Below are positions 42,996 through 51,594 of a stretch of DNA of 64,000 bases, piece by piece. Made by a program: the position numbers and the translations under genes. The stretch is from assembly GCA_017483465.1 (NCBI GenBank), contig JAFUWN010000095.1, positions 1 to 64,000 on the forward strand, in the 5' to 3' direction. A model generated the notes under the pieces. That model saw nothing but the letters and a program-made list of their open reading frames with translations. It was not told the origin of the DNA and made no database searches. Position 1 is the first letter of the stretch; each line of letters starts with the position of its first letter. The stretch is from Oscillospiraceae bacterium. GTDB lineage: Bacteria > Bacillota > Clostridia > Oscillospirales > Ruminococcaceae.

Positions 42996-43024
42996 AGTAT
43001 AGCATATTTTACGCAAAATGTCAA
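42996..43024 (-). promoter_or_regulatory. Promoter of htpG
   Basis: Minus-strand TTGACA (43024-43019), 17-base spacer, TATACT (43001-42996) with TG before the -10 box. The CIRCE starts five bases after the -10 box. Confidence 0.8.
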
Positions 43025-43158
43025 TAGTGTTTTCCGAAAATTTTCTGACTAAGGCATTTTTGAATCATATTCTTAATTTATTCATAATATTTGTGCACTA
43101 TGCTGTAAAAATATTTAAAATTTTCTACCAAAAAAAGATGGATTTTTTTTGTAAGATA

Positions 43159-43167
43159 TGGTATAAT
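43159..43167 (+). promoter_or_regulatory. Extended -10 promoter of ppdK
   Basis: TGGTATAAT (TGnTATAAT) at 43159-43167 without a clear -35 box. The leader contains a small hairpin (about 43184-43198, CGGAG/CTCCG) and a GGAGG site before ATG 43233. Confidence 0.5.
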
Positions 43168-43232
43168 AAAACTATCACCTTGCGGAGCTTCTCCTCCGTG
43201 GGGCAAAATCTAAATCTTGGAGGTACAAACCA

Positions 43233-45866
43233 ATGAGCAAGAAATATGTTTATCAGTTTACCGAAGGAAACGCTAACATGCGTGAACTCCTTGGCGGTAA
43301 GGGTGCAAACCTCGCTGAAATGACATCCATTTTCGGCAAGGACAGAGTGCCGCAGGGCTTCACTATCACAACAGAAGCTTGTACACAGTATTATGAAGAC
43401 GGCGGTATCAGCGATGAAATCATGGCTGAAATCGAAGCTAACATCACTAAGATGGAAGAAGTGACCGGTAAAAAATTCGGCGATGTAGAGAATCCTCTGC
43501 TCGTTTCCGTTCGTTCCGGTGCAAGAGCTTCCATGCCTGGTATGATGGATACAATCCTGAATCTGGGTCTGAACGAAGAAGTTGTTGATTCTATTGCCAA
43601 GAAGTCCGGCAATGAAAGATGGGCCTGGGACTGCTACAGAAGATTCATCCAGATGTATTCTGACGTAGTTATGGAAGTCGGCAAAAAGTATTTTGAACAG
43701 CTGATCGACCAGATGAAAGAAAAGAGAGGCGTTACTCAGGACGTTGAGCTGAATGCTGATGACCTGAAAGAACTGGCTTCTCAGTTCAAGGCTGAATATA
43801 AAGCTAAGATCGGTACAGATTTCCCGACAGATCCGAAAGAACAGCTGATGGGTGCAATCAAGGCCGTATTCAGAAGCTGGGACAACCCCAGAGCTAACGT
43901 TTACAGACGTGACAACGACATCCCGTTCAGCTGGGGTACTGCTGTAAACGTACAGTCCATGGCATTTGGTAACATGGGTGATGACTGCGGTACAGGTGTA
44001 GCCTTCACACGTGACCCTGCAACAGGCGAAAAGAAGCTCATGGGCGAATTCCTGACCAATGCACAGGGCGAAGACGTAGTAGCCGGTGTTCGTACACCTA
44101 TGCCGATTGCTGAAATGGCTGAAAAATTCCCGGAAGCTTTTGAAGCATTCAAGGAAGTATGTGCAACTCTCGAAAATCACTACAGAGACATGCAGGACAT
44201 GGAATTCACTGTAGAACATGGTCATCTGTATATGCTCCAGACCAGAAACGGCAAGAGAACTGCTCAGGCTGCTCTCCAGATCGCTTGTGACCTCGTTGAT
44301 GAAGGCATGAGAACTCCGGAAGAAGCTGTTGCAATGATCGACCCCAGAAACCTGGATACTCTGCTGCATCCGCAGTTCGATGCTGCTGCTCTGAAGGCTG
44401 CTGCACCGATCGGCAAGGGCTTAGGTGCTTCTCCCGGTGCTGCCTGCGGCAAGATCGTATTTACTGCTGATGATGCTGTAGCATGGGCAGAAAAAGGCGA
44501 AAAAGTCGTTCTGGTTCGTCTGGAAACCTCTCCTGAAGATATCACAGGTATGAAGTCCGCACAGGGCATTCTGACTGTTCGCGGCGGTATGACATCTCAT
44601 GCTGCTGTAGTAGCACGTGGTATGGGTACTTGCTGTGTATCCGGCTGCGGCGACATCAAGATGGACGAAGAAAACAAGAAGTTTGAACTCGCCGGCAAGA
44701 CCTTTACAGAAGGCGATGCTATTTCCATCGACGGTACAACCGGTAACATCTATGACGGCATTATCCCGACAGTAGATGCACAGATTGCCGGCACATTCGG
44801 CCGTATCATGGCATGGGCTGACCAGTTCAGAACTCTGAAAGTAAGAACCAATGCTGATACACCTGCCGATGCTAAGAAGGCTCGTGAACTCGGTGCAGAA
44901 GGTATCGGCCTCTGCCGTACAGAGCACATGTTCTTTGAAGAATCCAGAATTGCAGCATTCCGTGAAATGATCTGCTCCGATACTGTAGAAGAACGTGAAG
45001 CTGCTCTCGAAAAGATTCTTCCTATGCAGCAGGCTGACTTTGAAGCTCTCTATGAAGCTCTGGAAGGCAACCCTGTAACCATCAGATTCCTGGATCCGCC
45101 TCTGCACGAATTTGTTCCGACAGAAGAAGACGATATCAAGAAACTGGCTGATGCTCAGGGCAAGTCTGTAGAAGACATCAAGAATATCATTGCTTCCCTG
45201 CATGAATTCAACCCGATGATGGGTCACAGAGGCTGCCGTCTGGCTGTCACATACCCTGAAATCGCTAAAATGCAGACAAGAGCTGTCATCCGTGCTGCGA
45301 TCAACGTACAGAAGAAACATGCTGACTGGAAAGTTGTTCCGGAAATCATGATTCCGCTCGTTGGCGAAGTAAAGGAACTCAAGTATGTCAAGGATTTCGT
45401 AGTTGCAACAGCTGACGAAGAAATCAAGAATGCCGGTGTAGAACTCAAGTACGAAGTTGGTACTATGATCGAAATTCCGAGAGCTGCCCTGACTGCTGAT
45501 GAAATCGCTAAGGAAGCTGAATTCTTCTGCTTCGGTACAAACGACCTGACTCAGATGACTTATGGCTTCTCCCGTGACGATGCCGGCAAGTTCCTGGGTG
45601 CATACTACGACAAGAAGATCTTCGAGAACGATCCGTTTGCAAAACTCGATCAGATCGGTGTCGGCAAGCTCATGGAAATGGCTGTCAAGATGGGTAAGGA
45701 AGTACGTCCTGACATGCATCTGGGTATCTGCGGCGAACACGGCGGCGACCCGACATCTGTGGAATTCTGCCACAAGATTGGTCTGAGCTATGTATCCTGC
45801 TCGCCGTTCCGTGTACCGATTGCAAGACTGGCTGCTGCACAGGCTGCAATCAATGACAAGAAATAA
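43233..45866 (+). CDS. ppdK: Pyruvate, phosphate dikinase
   Basis: An 877-residue enzyme that interconverts pyruvate, ATP and Pi with PEP, AMP and PPi; in anaerobes such as this it often serves PPi-dependent glycolysis. The ATP-grasp N-terminal part opens VYQFTEGNANMRELLGGKGANLAEM (split here: GGKGANLAEM). The phosphohistidine domain has GGMTSHAAVVARGMG with the active His. The PEP-binding barrel holds CRTEHMFFEE and the C-terminal GICGEHGGDP with the active Cys. Length and order are normal. Codon bias is strong, suggesting high expression. It is monocistronic with a strong terminator. Confidence 0.97.
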   Translation: MSKKYVYQFTEGNANMRELLGGKGANLAEMTSIFGKDRVPQGFTITTEACTQYYEDGGISDEIMAEIEANITKMEEVTGKKFGDVENPLLVSVRSGARASMPGMMDTILNLGLNEEVVDSIAKKSGNERWAWDCYRRFIQMYSDVVMEVGKKYFEQLIDQMKEKRGVTQDVELNADDLKELASQFKAEYKAKIGTDFPTDPKEQLMGAIKAVFRSWDNPRANVYRRDNDIPFSWGTAVNVQSMAFGNMGDDCGTGVAFTRDPATGEKKLMGEFLTNAQGEDVVAGVRTPMPIAEMAEKFPEAFEAFKEVCATLENHYRDMQDMEFTVEHGHLYMLQTRNGKRTAQAALQIACDLVDEGMRTPEEAVAMIDPRNLDTLLHPQFDAAALKAAAPIGKGLGASPGAACGKIVFTADDAVAWAEKGEKVVLVRLETSPEDITGMKSAQGILTVRGGMTSHAAVVARGMGTCCVSGCGDIKMDEENKKFELAGKTFTEGDAISIDGTTGNIYDGIIPTVDAQIAGTFGRIMAWADQFRTLKVRTNADTPADAKKARELGAEGIGLCRTEHMFFEESRIAAFREMICSDTVEEREAALEKILPMQQADFEALYEALEGNPVTIRFLDPPLHEFVPTEEDDIKKLADAQGKSVEDIKNIIASLHEFNPMMGHRGCRLAVTYPEIAKMQTRAVIRAAINVQKKHADWKVVPEIMIPLVGEVKELKYVKDFVVATADEEIKNAGVELKYEVGTMIEIPRAALTADEIAKEAEFFCFGTNDLTQMTYGFSRDDAGKFLGAYYDKKIFENDPFAKLDQIGVGKLMEMAVKMGKEVRPDMHLGICGEHGGDPTSVEFCHKIGLSYVSCSPFRVPIARLAAAQAAINDKK

Positions 45867-46018
45867 TTTCTGATTCGTGATATTGTGATTTTTTACAGTC
45901 TGAACTGTATTGCAGCAAGTCAGGAATCGGAATGAGCCGTGTATCACAAGCCGGATAGGAAACCTGAAAACTGTAACACAGAAAAAACTGTGTGATTGAT
46001 TATCGCTGAATAAAATTT

Positions 46019-46051
46019 TCCCCTCGTGCCGCAACACGAGGGGATTTTTTA
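46019..46051 (+). terminator. Terminator of ppdK
   Basis: Perfect 10-bp stem TCCCCTCGTG (46019-46028) with CACGAGGGGA (46035-46044), then T6. It lies 150 bases after the ppdK stop; the gap has a small CACAG/CTGTG hairpin and no coding frame. Confidence 0.9.
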
Positions 46052-46122
46052 GGAAATTTTGCACTGAAATGCCTTTGCATTTGTATCTGATCAATGAGAT
46101 AAATCAGAATTTCATGTAAAAA

Positions 46123-46344
46123 TTAATCAGAAAACAGATTGACTTCTCCGTATAATTCATCAAAATATGGAGTCACATCATAGCCTTTTTCTTTTGCCTG
46201 ATAATAGGTATGAAGTGCTAATTCCAATAATCGTCCTGTATAACCGTTATCAGATAATTTTTGTTTAAATTCTGTTTCAGTCATAAACGGTATGTCGGAG
46301 TATCTGTTTTCTTCTAATTTCTTTTTAATTTCGCCTGCGGTCAT
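46123..46344 (-). CDS. Small helical protein of unknown function
   Basis: A 73-residue predicted all-helical, acidic protein with no membrane segment; I do not recognise it. AAAGGA lies before the start. It follows tsaD by 18 bases on the same strand and would be the last gene of the polA-rimI-tsaD run. Sequence TETEFKQKLSDNGYTG and the regular codon use support it being real. Confidence 0.6.
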   Translation of the reverse strand: MTAGEIKKKLEENRYSDIPFMTETEFKQKLSDNGYTGRLLELALHTYYQAKEKGYDVTPYFDELYGEVNLFSD

Positions 46345-46362
46345 TTGATTTTTTCCTTTAAA

Positions 46363-47385
46363 TTAAGTATTTTTCATTTCACCGATTGCCGTACCGGAAG
46401 CATAAGCATTCAGAGATTCATCAGCCGTGATACCGGCCAGGAAATTATATGACCCCTGACAGGCGATCATAGCGGCATTATCACCGCAGAGCGATAATGG
46501 AGGCATATAGAGCCGATAACCATGTTTATCACACATTTTCTGCATTGCCGACCGGAGTCCGGAATTAGCTGATACACCTCCGGCCATTGCAATAGTAGTA
46601 TAACCTGTTTTCTGAGCGGCGAGTTCAGTTTTTTCTGTCAGAATATCAGAAACTGTTTTTTGTAAGCTTGCGGCCATAGAAGGAGCATCTATGATTTCGC
46701 CTGTCTGATCGGCATGATGTACGGTATTGATCACAGCGGTTTTGAGTCCGGAGAAACTGCAATCCAGCTCACTTCCGGCGACTCTCGGCCGGGGAAGCTT
46801 ATATTTTTTGGCATCACCGATCTGAGCGGCTTTATCAATCTGTACGCCTCCGGGGTAAGGATAGCCCAATACACGGGCACATTTATCGAAGCATTCTCCG
46901 GCGGCATCGTCTCTGGTCGTGCCGAGGATTTTAAATTCTGTATACTGCATGACTTCGACAAGCATTGTATGACCGCCGCTGACGACAAGACATAAATAAG
47001 GCGGTTTCAGTTCCGGATGTACTAAATAATTTGCTGCAATATGTCCTGTAATATGATGTACAGGAATCAGAGGCTTATCAGCGGCGAATGCCAGACCTTT
47101 GGCAAAATTCACGCCGACCAGCAAAGCCCCGATCAGACCGGGAGTATAAGTCACAGCGATACCGTCAAGCTGATCGACCGTAATTTCAGCCTGATCAAGA
47201 GCCTGCTGAACGGTAGATAAAATATTTTCACAATGTCGTCTGGAAGCGAGTTCCGGCACGACACCGCCATATTTCTGATGTTCCAGAGCCTGAGAAGCGA
47301 TTACAGAAGATTTTAATTCTGTACAATCTTTGACGACACTTGCGGCAGTTTCATCACAGGAGCTTTCAATACCTAAAATTAACAT
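46363..47385 (-). CDS. tsaD: tRNA N6-threonylcarbamoyladenosine synthase subunit TsaD
   Basis: A 340-residue ASKHA-fold protein that transfers threonylcarbamoyl to A37 of ANN-decoding tRNAs, with TsaB and TsaE. The opening MLILGIESSCDETAASVV, the metal-site VHHITGHIAAN (HxxxH) and LVVSGGHTML are the family marks. The start follows rimI by three bases. tsaB and tsaE are not adjacent. Confidence 0.96.
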   Translation of the reverse strand: MLILGIESSCDETAASVVKDCTELKSSVIASQALEHQKYGGVVPELASRRHCENILSTVQQALDQAEITVDQLDGIAVTYTPGLIGALLVGVNFAKGLAFAADKPLIPVHHITGHIAANYLVHPELKPPYLCLVVSGGHTMLVEVMQYTEFKILGTTRDDAAGECFDKCARVLGYPYPGGVQIDKAAQIGDAKKYKLPRPRVAGSELDCSFSGLKTAVINTVHHADQTGEIIDAPSMAASLQKTVSDILTEKTELAAQKTGYTTIAMAGGVSANSGLRSAMQKMCDKHGYRLYMPPLSLCGDNAAMIACQGSYNFLAGITADESLNAYASGTAIGEMKNT

Positions 47386-47388
47386 AAA

Positions 47389-47844
47389 TTAATTTCCTCC
47401 ATACTGCATTAAGATAGCATTTTCTATTGGATTCTGATAAAAATTTTTCCTGACTCCGACCGGACGGAATTGATATTTCTGATATAAAGCAATTGCATTC
47501 TGATTGGATTCACGGACTTCAAGAAAAATACAGGCTTCTCCGGTGAGGGAGAAAAGCGTTTCCAGAAGCATTCCGGCGATACCGTTCCGGCGGTATGCCG
47601 GAGATACGGCGATATTTGTCAGATCGGCAGTATCCAGAATACAGGAAGCCGTCAGGAAGCCGAGTAATTCTGCTTCCGGGCTGACTGCCGCCAGTACGAT
47701 ACCGGAATTTTTTTCGGCTTCGGAACGGAAACTTTCAAAGCTCCATGCTTCAGAGGCGAGACAAATTTTATCCAGCTCTGCACAGGCCTGCAATAATTCT
47801 GTATTTTCAGGGGATAATTTCAGAATTTTAATCTTTTGCATCAT
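47389..47844 (-). CDS. rimI: Ribosomal-protein-alanine N-acetyltransferase RimI
   Basis: A 151-residue GNAT-family acetyltransferase. The acetyl-CoA motif is VSPAYRRNGIAGMLL, and the C-terminal EVRESNQNAIALYQKYQF segment (split: EVRESN, ALYQKYQF) is typical of RimI, which acetylates S18 and other N-termini. The start is ATG 47844 (or 47841), with GAGGGG eight bases before it; an upstream in-frame codon at 47868 lacks a ribosome site. It overlaps the end of polA by 17 bases. RimI beside tsaD is a common clostridial pairing. Confidence 0.88.
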   Translation of the reverse strand: MMQKIKILKLSPENTELLQACAELDKICLASEAWSFESFRSEAEKNSGIVLAAVSPEAELLGFLTASCILDTADLTNIAVSPAYRRNGIAGMLLETLFSLTGEACIFLEVRESNQNAIALYQKYQFRPVGVRKNFYQNPIENAILMQYGGN

Positions 47845-50383
47845 ACCAGGTTTCCCCTCTGTTGACATCGGCAGTCAGCGGAACGGCAAGTTCAGCGACA
47901 TGAATCATTTCTTCATGAAGAATCTGAGCGGCCTGATCGGCATCTGCAACAGGAACTTCAACGATCAGTTCGTCATGCACCTGTAATAATAATTTGGCAG
48001 AAGGCACTTCTTTTTCGAGCCGATCATGTACACGGATCATAGCAAGTTTGATTATATCGGCAGCTGTTCCCTGCACGGGCGTATTCATAGCGATTCTCTT
48101 GCCGGCGGCCTGCATCTGTTTATTTTTGGACTGTAATTCCGGAACATATCTTCTCCGGTGATACATTGTGCAGACATAGCCGGATTTTTTCGCATCTTCT
48201 GTGATTTTATCCAGAAATCCGGAAACATTCGGGAACGAGCCGAGATATTCATCAATATAGTTCTGAGCTTCCTGTTTTGATACATGAATATCTTTTGAGA
48301 GCGAAAATGCACCCATACCGTACAGAATGCCGAAATTGATTGCTTTTGCGGCACTCCGCATCTGAGAAGTGACTTCTGATTCCGAAATTTTCATGATTTT
48401 AGCGGCTGTTGCAGTATGAATATCCGCACCGGACAGGAAGGCTTCCTGCATAGCCTTGTCCTGACTCAGATGAGCCATGAGTCTTAATTCGATCTGACTG
48501 TAATCGGCATCGAGGAGGATATTTCCGGTTCCGGCTTTGAAGAATTTCCGCATCTGCCGGCCGAGTTCTGTCCGAACGGGAATATTCTGGAGATTGGGTT
48601 CAGTAGAAGAAATTCTTCCGGTACGGGTTTCAGTCTGTTTATAATTAGTATGGATTCTGCCGTCATCAGCGACAGTTTTCAGCAGGCCGTCTACATAAGT
48701 AGACTGTAGTTTTGTATACTGACGATATTTCAGAATCAGGTCAATAATTTCATGCTGATTTCTTAATTCTTCCAGTACTTCGGCATTGGTGGAATAGCCT
48801 GTTTTCGTTTTTTTCTTCACAGGGAGCTGTAATTTCTCGAACAGAATCACACCCAGCTGTTTAGGTGAGGCAATATTGAATGTTTCTCCGGCGAGTTCAT
48901 AGATTTGTTTCTGCATTTCGCTGATTCGCTTTGTCAGATTACGTCCGAACTCCTGAATGCCCTGAATATCGACCAGAACTCCGGCATACTCCATAGAAGC
49001 GAGCACACGGGTCAGAGGCAGTTCTATTTGCTGAACCAGCTCCAGCATAGAATCTTTTTCGAGCTGCTGCAATGCTTTTTCGGAAAGTTTCTGCAAAGCA
49101 TACAGATTGGCATTCTGCTGAAGTTCTTCTGAAAAACAGGACACATGAAGCTGAGCACAGAGAGCAGAAACGCTGTAATCTGAAGCGGAGGGATTCAGCA
49201 GATAACCGGCAACAGCCGCATCAAAGATCAGATGATTTAATTTTCTGCCGTGAGCAAATGCATAATGATAATGCATTTTTGCATCGTCTGTAAGTTTTGC
49301 GAGATCAGATTCCAGAAAATCGAGAATTACAGTTTCATCTTCTGTGATAAAAATCTGATTCTGCACACAGACGGAAAGTTTTTTCTCACTGCCGAACGAT
49401 TCGCCGTCAGAGAGCTGATAAGCAACAGGCTGACTGGCTTTCTGAATTACCTGATAATCAACGAACTGCAATTCCGGAGCAGAATCAGAAGATTCTGTTT
49501 CAGAATCCGTATCAATTCCGGCCAGCGGTTCCAGGTGCAGACGTTCTAAGAGTTTATACATCTCGAGTTCTGTGAGGAGTCTGCGAAGATTTTCAGAATC
49601 CTGCTGTTCAGGGATGTAATCAGAAAGATTCAGCGAAACAGGGGCATTTTTCACGATTGTAGCGAGGAACTTGCTGTTTTCGGCATCGGCTTTGCCTTCA
49701 AGAAGCAGATTTTTCACTCTGGGAGTCGCCTGAATATTTTCTATATTCTGATAAAGATTTTCTATCGAACTCCAGTTCTGAATCAGAGTTTTGGCAGTTT
49801 TCTCACCAATCCCCTTGACACCGGAGATATGATCGGAAGTATCTCCCATCAGAGCTTTCAGATCAATCAGAGAAATCGGCTCGAAGCCGTATTCAGAGCG
49901 GAAAATTTCCGGTGTATATGCAATTGTTTCACGGTTTGTCACAAGATGTACTGTAACATGCTCTGTAATCAGCTGGAGGCTGTCCCGATCGCCTGTCAGA
50001 ATCACGCATTTCTGACCGGAGGTATCGCAGATTTCTGCAAGTGTGCCGAGAATATCATCTGCTTCAAAGCCTTCCGCACTCAGGCAGGAAATGCCCATAT
50101 ATTGCAGAATTTTTTTCAGATAAGGCATTTGCATGGCCAGTTCGTCAGGCATTCCCTTTCGGTTGGATTTATATTCTGCATCGGCTTTATGCCGGAAAGT
50201 CGGAGCTTTCAGATCGAATGCAACTGCGACCGCATCCGGCCTGATGTCTCCGATGACTTTCAGATAGATATTCATAAATCCGAACAGAGCGTTGGTAAAT
50301 ACGCCCTTATGATTGGACAGCGGCCGGATTCCGTAATATGCCCTGTTAATGATACTGTTGCCGTCAATCACCAATAATTTCAT
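47828..50383 (-). CDS. polA: DNA polymerase I
   Basis: An 851-residue family A polymerase. The 5' nuclease domain comes first (about 1-290; VAFDLKAPTFRHK, EADDILGTLA, TGDRDSLQL). A central region resembles the 3'-5' exonuclease domain but without the catalytic DxE residues, as in most Gram-positives. The polymerase domain has motif A DADYSQIELRLMAHLS, motif B with AAKAINFGILYGMG, and motif C LQVHDELIVEV. It is used in repair and Okazaki fragment processing. It heads the polA-rimI-tsaD run; GGGAGG lies before the start. Confidence 0.96.
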   Translation of the reverse strand: MKLLVIDGNSIINRAYYGIRPLSNHKGVFTNALFGFMNIYLKVIGDIRPDAVAVAFDLKAPTFRHKADAEYKSNRKGMPDELAMQMPYLKKILQYMGISCLSAEGFEADDILGTLAEICDTSGQKCVILTGDRDSLQLITEHVTVHLVTNRETIAYTPEIFRSEYGFEPISLIDLKALMGDTSDHISGVKGIGEKTAKTLIQNWSSIENLYQNIENIQATPRVKNLLLEGKADAENSKFLATIVKNAPVSLNLSDYIPEQQDSENLRRLLTELEMYKLLERLHLEPLAGIDTDSETESSDSAPELQFVDYQVIQKASQPVAYQLSDGESFGSEKKLSVCVQNQIFITEDETVILDFLESDLAKLTDDAKMHYHYAFAHGRKLNHLIFDAAVAGYLLNPSASDYSVSALCAQLHVSCFSEELQQNANLYALQKLSEKALQQLEKDSMLELVQQIELPLTRVLASMEYAGVLVDIQGIQEFGRNLTKRISEMQKQIYELAGETFNIASPKQLGVILFEKLQLPVKKKTKTGYSTNAEVLEELRNQHEIIDLILKYRQYTKLQSTYVDGLLKTVADDGRIHTNYKQTETRTGRISSTEPNLQNIPVRTELGRQMRKFFKAGTGNILLDADYSQIELRLMAHLSQDKAMQEAFLSGADIHTATAAKIMKISESEVTSQMRSAAKAINFGILYGMGAFSLSKDIHVSKQEAQNYIDEYLGSFPNVSGFLDKITEDAKKSGYVCTMYHRRRYVPELQSKNKQMQAAGKRIAMNTPVQGTAADIIKLAMIRVHDRLEKEVPSAKLLLQVHDELIVEVPVADADQAAQILHEEMIHVAELAVPLTADVNRGETWYDAKD

Positions 50384-50426
50384 AAAAAATCCTCCCTATA
50401 TAATGATAAAAATAAGAGATACGAAA

Positions 50427-50454
50427 CAAAGTCCTCCCCACTGGGAGGACTTTG
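50427..50454 (-). terminator. Terminator of the pilB-pilT pair
   Basis: Perfect 12-bp stem (50427-50438 with 50443-50454) with a CACT-type loop and T-rich flank on the minus strand, between pilT and polA. Confidence 0.8.
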
Positions 50455-50475
50455 CAAGAAACGTCTGAAAAAGAC

Positions 50476-51546
50476 TTACTGTGTGCCGTTCAGGAATCTG
50501 TAGAATTCCGCCTTGCTCTGGCACTTTTCGAGAGCCGCACTTTCAGCGACAATGCCTCTCTTTACAAAACGGGCTAATTCCTGGTCAAGACACATCATAC
50601 CATGCTGTTTACCGGACTGGATTGCCGACAGCAGCAGATGTACTTTATCATCACGGATCATAGCAGCACAGGCATCTGTTACATTCAGAATTTCCATGCA
50701 GGCAACACGGCCTTTTCCGTCGAGTGTCGGCAGAAGCGTCTGCGAAATAACGCCGACCGTATTTCCGGCAAGCTGGGTACGGATCTGATTCTGCTGATGA
50801 GCCGGATAGGTATCAATAATACGGTTGATCGTATCGGCAGCAGATGTCGTATGCAGAGTAGAAAGCACAAGATGTCCGGTTTCAGCGGCAGTAATCGCAG
50901 CACTGATCGTCTCAAAGTCACGCATTTCTCCGACGAGGATAACGTCCGGGTCTTCACGGAGGGCAGCACGGAGAGCCATCGCAAAGTCGGGTACATCGTC
51001 GCCGACTTCTCTCTGGTTGATCATGCAGAGCTTGTTTGAGTGAACATATTCGATCGGGTCTTCTACTGTGATAACATGAGCACTTCTGTGCACGTTGATA
51101 TAGTCAATCATACCGGCAAGCGTAGTGGATTTACCGGAACCGGTAGGGCCGGTAACCAGTATCAGGCCACGGGGACGCATTGCAAAATCGGCCAGAACAG
51201 GCGGCAGATCAAGATCATCCAGAGTCGGGATGTCATTTCTCAGAAGTCGGATTGCGATTGCGGCATGACCTCTCTGGAAATATACATTGACACGGTGACG
51301 GTAGCCGGCTGTTGTCTGGAAAGAAAAGTCAGTATCTTCGTGTCTGCGGACTTTTGCCATCTGTGCATCGTTGGTCATCTGGTTGACAATGGACATGGTT
51401 TCTTCGTCGTCGAGTTCCGGATATTTTGAGATTCTCCTGAGGGCACCATGCAGACGGACAACCGGCGGCATTCCGTAAGTGAAATGCAGGTCAGAACAGC
51501 CGATCGCACGAACTTCGTTCAGAATTCTGTTGATTTCGATTGACAT
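50476..51546 (-). CDS. pilT: Type IV pilus retraction ATPase PilT
   Basis: A 356-residue hexameric ATPase that depolymerises the pilus. Walker A is GPTGSGKSTTLAGMID, followed by the Asp box and Walker B DVILVGEMRDFETI, and the His box LSTLHTTSAADT. The N-terminal domain opens MSIEINRILNEVRAIGCSDLHF, typical of PilT. GGAGG lies before the start. It lies 48 bases after pilB. Presence of PilT implies retractile, motility- or uptake-capable pili. Confidence 0.93.
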   Translation of the reverse strand: MSIEINRILNEVRAIGCSDLHFTYGMPPVVRLHGALRRISKYPELDDEETMSIVNQMTNDAQMAKVRRHEDTDFSFQTTAGYRHRVNVYFQRGHAAIAIRLLRNDIPTLDDLDLPPVLADFAMRPRGLILVTGPTGSGKSTTLAGMIDYINVHRSAHVITVEDPIEYVHSNKLCMINQREVGDDVPDFAMALRAALREDPDVILVGEMRDFETISAAITAAETGHLVLSTLHTTSAADTINRIIDTYPAHQQNQIRTQLAGNTVGVISQTLLPTLDGKGRVACMEILNVTDACAAMIRDDKVHLLLSAIQSGKQHGMMCLDQELARFVKRGIVAESAALEKCQSKAEFYRFLNGTQ

Positions 51547-51594
51547 GCTTCAAATTCCTCCAAACTAAAATAATTTATGATAATATAAATATTA

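Noticed and set aside
43184..43198. Small hairpin in the ppdK leader as a possible riboswitch
   Set aside because: Stem of only five pairs, no conserved aptamer features recognised.
43125..46094. Long minus-strand frames opposite ppdK (43125-44369 and 44421-46094)
   Set aside because: ppdK is a complete, motif-confirmed gene on the other strand. The antisense frames lack ribosome sites and known motifs.
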